6,112 nt of DNA from BRHc4a sp049323915 (GTDB lineage Bacteria > Bacillota > Desulfotomaculia > Desulfotomaculales > Desulfocucumaceae): positions 1 through 6,112 of the forward strand of contig JBMOPC010000086.1 in NCBI GenBank assembly GCA_049323915.1. Direction: 5' to 3'. The translations under genes were made by a program, and so were the position numbers. The notes beneath the pieces are model-generated. The model did no database searches, had not been told where the DNA came from, and was given only the letters and a program-made list of their open reading frames with translations. This document shows positions 5,626 through 6,112 of this stretch, piece by piece. The stretch's first letter is position 1, and each line of letters begins with the position of its first letter.

Positions 5626-5991
5626 TTAAAACACCTCTCCTATCCTGTCAAGCAAAATCCCGGCCAGTTTTCTGTCTCCGCCAATATTCCTGGTCATCTT
5701 GAATTCCACTCCGGGATATTTTTTCTTTTCCTCCTGTATTATCTCGGGTATGTCCTCTTTCATGTGCAGCCCGTTGTACAAAAACATGGGCACCACTATA
5801 ATCCTGTCCATGCCGGCCGAAACCGCCCCGGCCATGGCGGAGGGAAGGTCGGGCTGGTTAAACTGCAGCGAAGCCCCTGCAATATAGTCAAAGTCACAGG
5901 TTTCCCTAATATGGTCCAAAAGCTCCCTTACCGTAACCTGGGCCTCGGGCGCCCGGCTGCCGTGGCTTAATAATATTATTCCGGTTTTCAT
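5626..5991 (-). CDS. cbiX: Sirohydrochlorin cobaltochelatase, short form
   Basis: A 121-residue protein of the single-domain CbiX(S) type, which works as a homodimer to insert Co2+ into sirohydrochlorin, the committing step of anaerobic cobalamin synthesis. LLSHGSR places metal-binding His10 near the N-terminus. VVPMFLYNGLHMKEDIP (66-82) carries the second metal ligand, His76, in the family pattern P-x-F-L-x-x-G-x-H. A preference for Fe or Ni (SirB or CfbA activities) cannot be excluded from sequence, but the adjacent cbiC argues for cobalt. ATG 5991 is chosen because GGAGG lies 5 nt upstream (5997-6001) and MKTGIILLSHGS is a typical family N-terminus. The frame stays open upstream, so a longer start at 6030 is possible but would add 13 atypical residues. 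Confidence 0.94.
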   Translation of the reverse strand: MKTGIILLSHGSRAPEAQVTVRELLDHIRETCDFDYIAGASLQFNQPDLPSAMAGAVSAGMDRIIVVPMFLYNGLHMKEDIPEIIQEEKKKYPGVEFKMTRNIGGDRKLAGILLDRIGEVF

Positions 5992-6112
5992 AATAACCTC
6001 CATCTCGCGCCGCCAGTGCGGGCGACACAAATAGTAATGAAAACGGGATGCGCACCCATCCTGGATTGCGGTACAATCAGTCTGAGGAATTGTTTTAACT
6101 CTTCGTTGAATG
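5990..6112 (-). CDS. Possible C-terminal fragment of an upstream gene, cut by the window edge
   Basis: On the minus strand the frame entering from the right edge reads FNEELKQFLRLIVPQSRM and continues ~20 residues to ARWRLL. It ends at a TGA (5990-5988 on the minus strand) that overlaps the cbiX ATG as ATGA. Such an overlap is typical of operon genes, so an upstream gene may end here. The frame of cbiX itself is also open to the edge, and 40 residues are too few to identify a family. I see no cobalamin-riboswitch consensus in this stretch. Confidence 0.25.

Noticed and set aside
5992..6112. Cobalamin riboswitch before cbiX
   Set aside because: The visible leader lacks the conserved B12-box core and the expected helices. 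Only a short GTCGCC/GGCGGC hairpin is seen, and the stretch may be coding.
1..6112. CRISPR array, tRNA or rRNA gene, insertion sequence with transposase
   Set aside because: No regularly spaced direct repeats, cloverleaf-like sequence, rRNA motifs or transposase signatures were seen; only short non-coding repeats are present.

Overview
The window looks like chromosomal DNA from an anaerobic, spore-forming Firmicute, most likely a Pelotomaculum/Desulfotomaculum-type member of the Peptococcaceae. This is an inference. It rests on strong Shine-Dalgarno sites with many non-ATG starts, a SleB/CwlJ-type cortex hydrolase, a DUF2512 (YndM-like) membrane protein, a DUF3786 protein typical of anaerobes, an anaerobic-type short CbiX chelatase, and a dispersed palindrome with the GTCAGGGGACGGTTCTT core that recurs in genomes of this group. 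No phage, plasmid, CRISPR, tRNA or rRNA gene is visible.

Left part (1-1530). A minus-strand two-domain O-methyltransferase has its last seven codons and stop codon supplied by a REP-like palindrome at the left edge. A divergent small plus-strand gene encodes a stand-alone starch-binding-type (CBM25/53-like) module. It faces the next minus-strand operon across a dispersed CTCTGTG-type inverted repeat.

Middle (1530-3009). A tight minus-strand run reads, in transcription order: a C-terminally anchored hypothetical protein, a DUF3786 protein, and a DUF2512 membrane protein. The last appears to start at an ATT codon that overlaps the DUF3786 stop. A 277-bp AT-rich divergent region follows.

Right part (3287-6112). 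A plus-strand gene encodes a P-loop protein fused to a C-terminal Asp23/Gls24 domain. It converges on a secreted LysM plus SleB-type hydrolase through a shared bidirectional terminator. Upstream of the hydrolase is a regulatory-looking stretch with a perfect palindrome and a tandem -10-like repeat. The minus-strand pair cbiX-cbiC (cobalt insertion into sirohydrochlorin, and cobalt-precorrin-8 methylmutase) ends at a strong terminator. Its upstream context is cut by the window edge.

The regions form separate transcription units: methyltransferase, carbohydrate-binding module, an uncharacterised membrane-linked operon, an envelope-related ATPase/Asp23 gene, a spore or cell-wall hydrolase, and a cobalamin pair. 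Nothing here is clearly a new multi-gene system. The points most worth checking are the ATT start, the P-loop/Asp23 fusion, and the palindrome that ends the methyltransferase.
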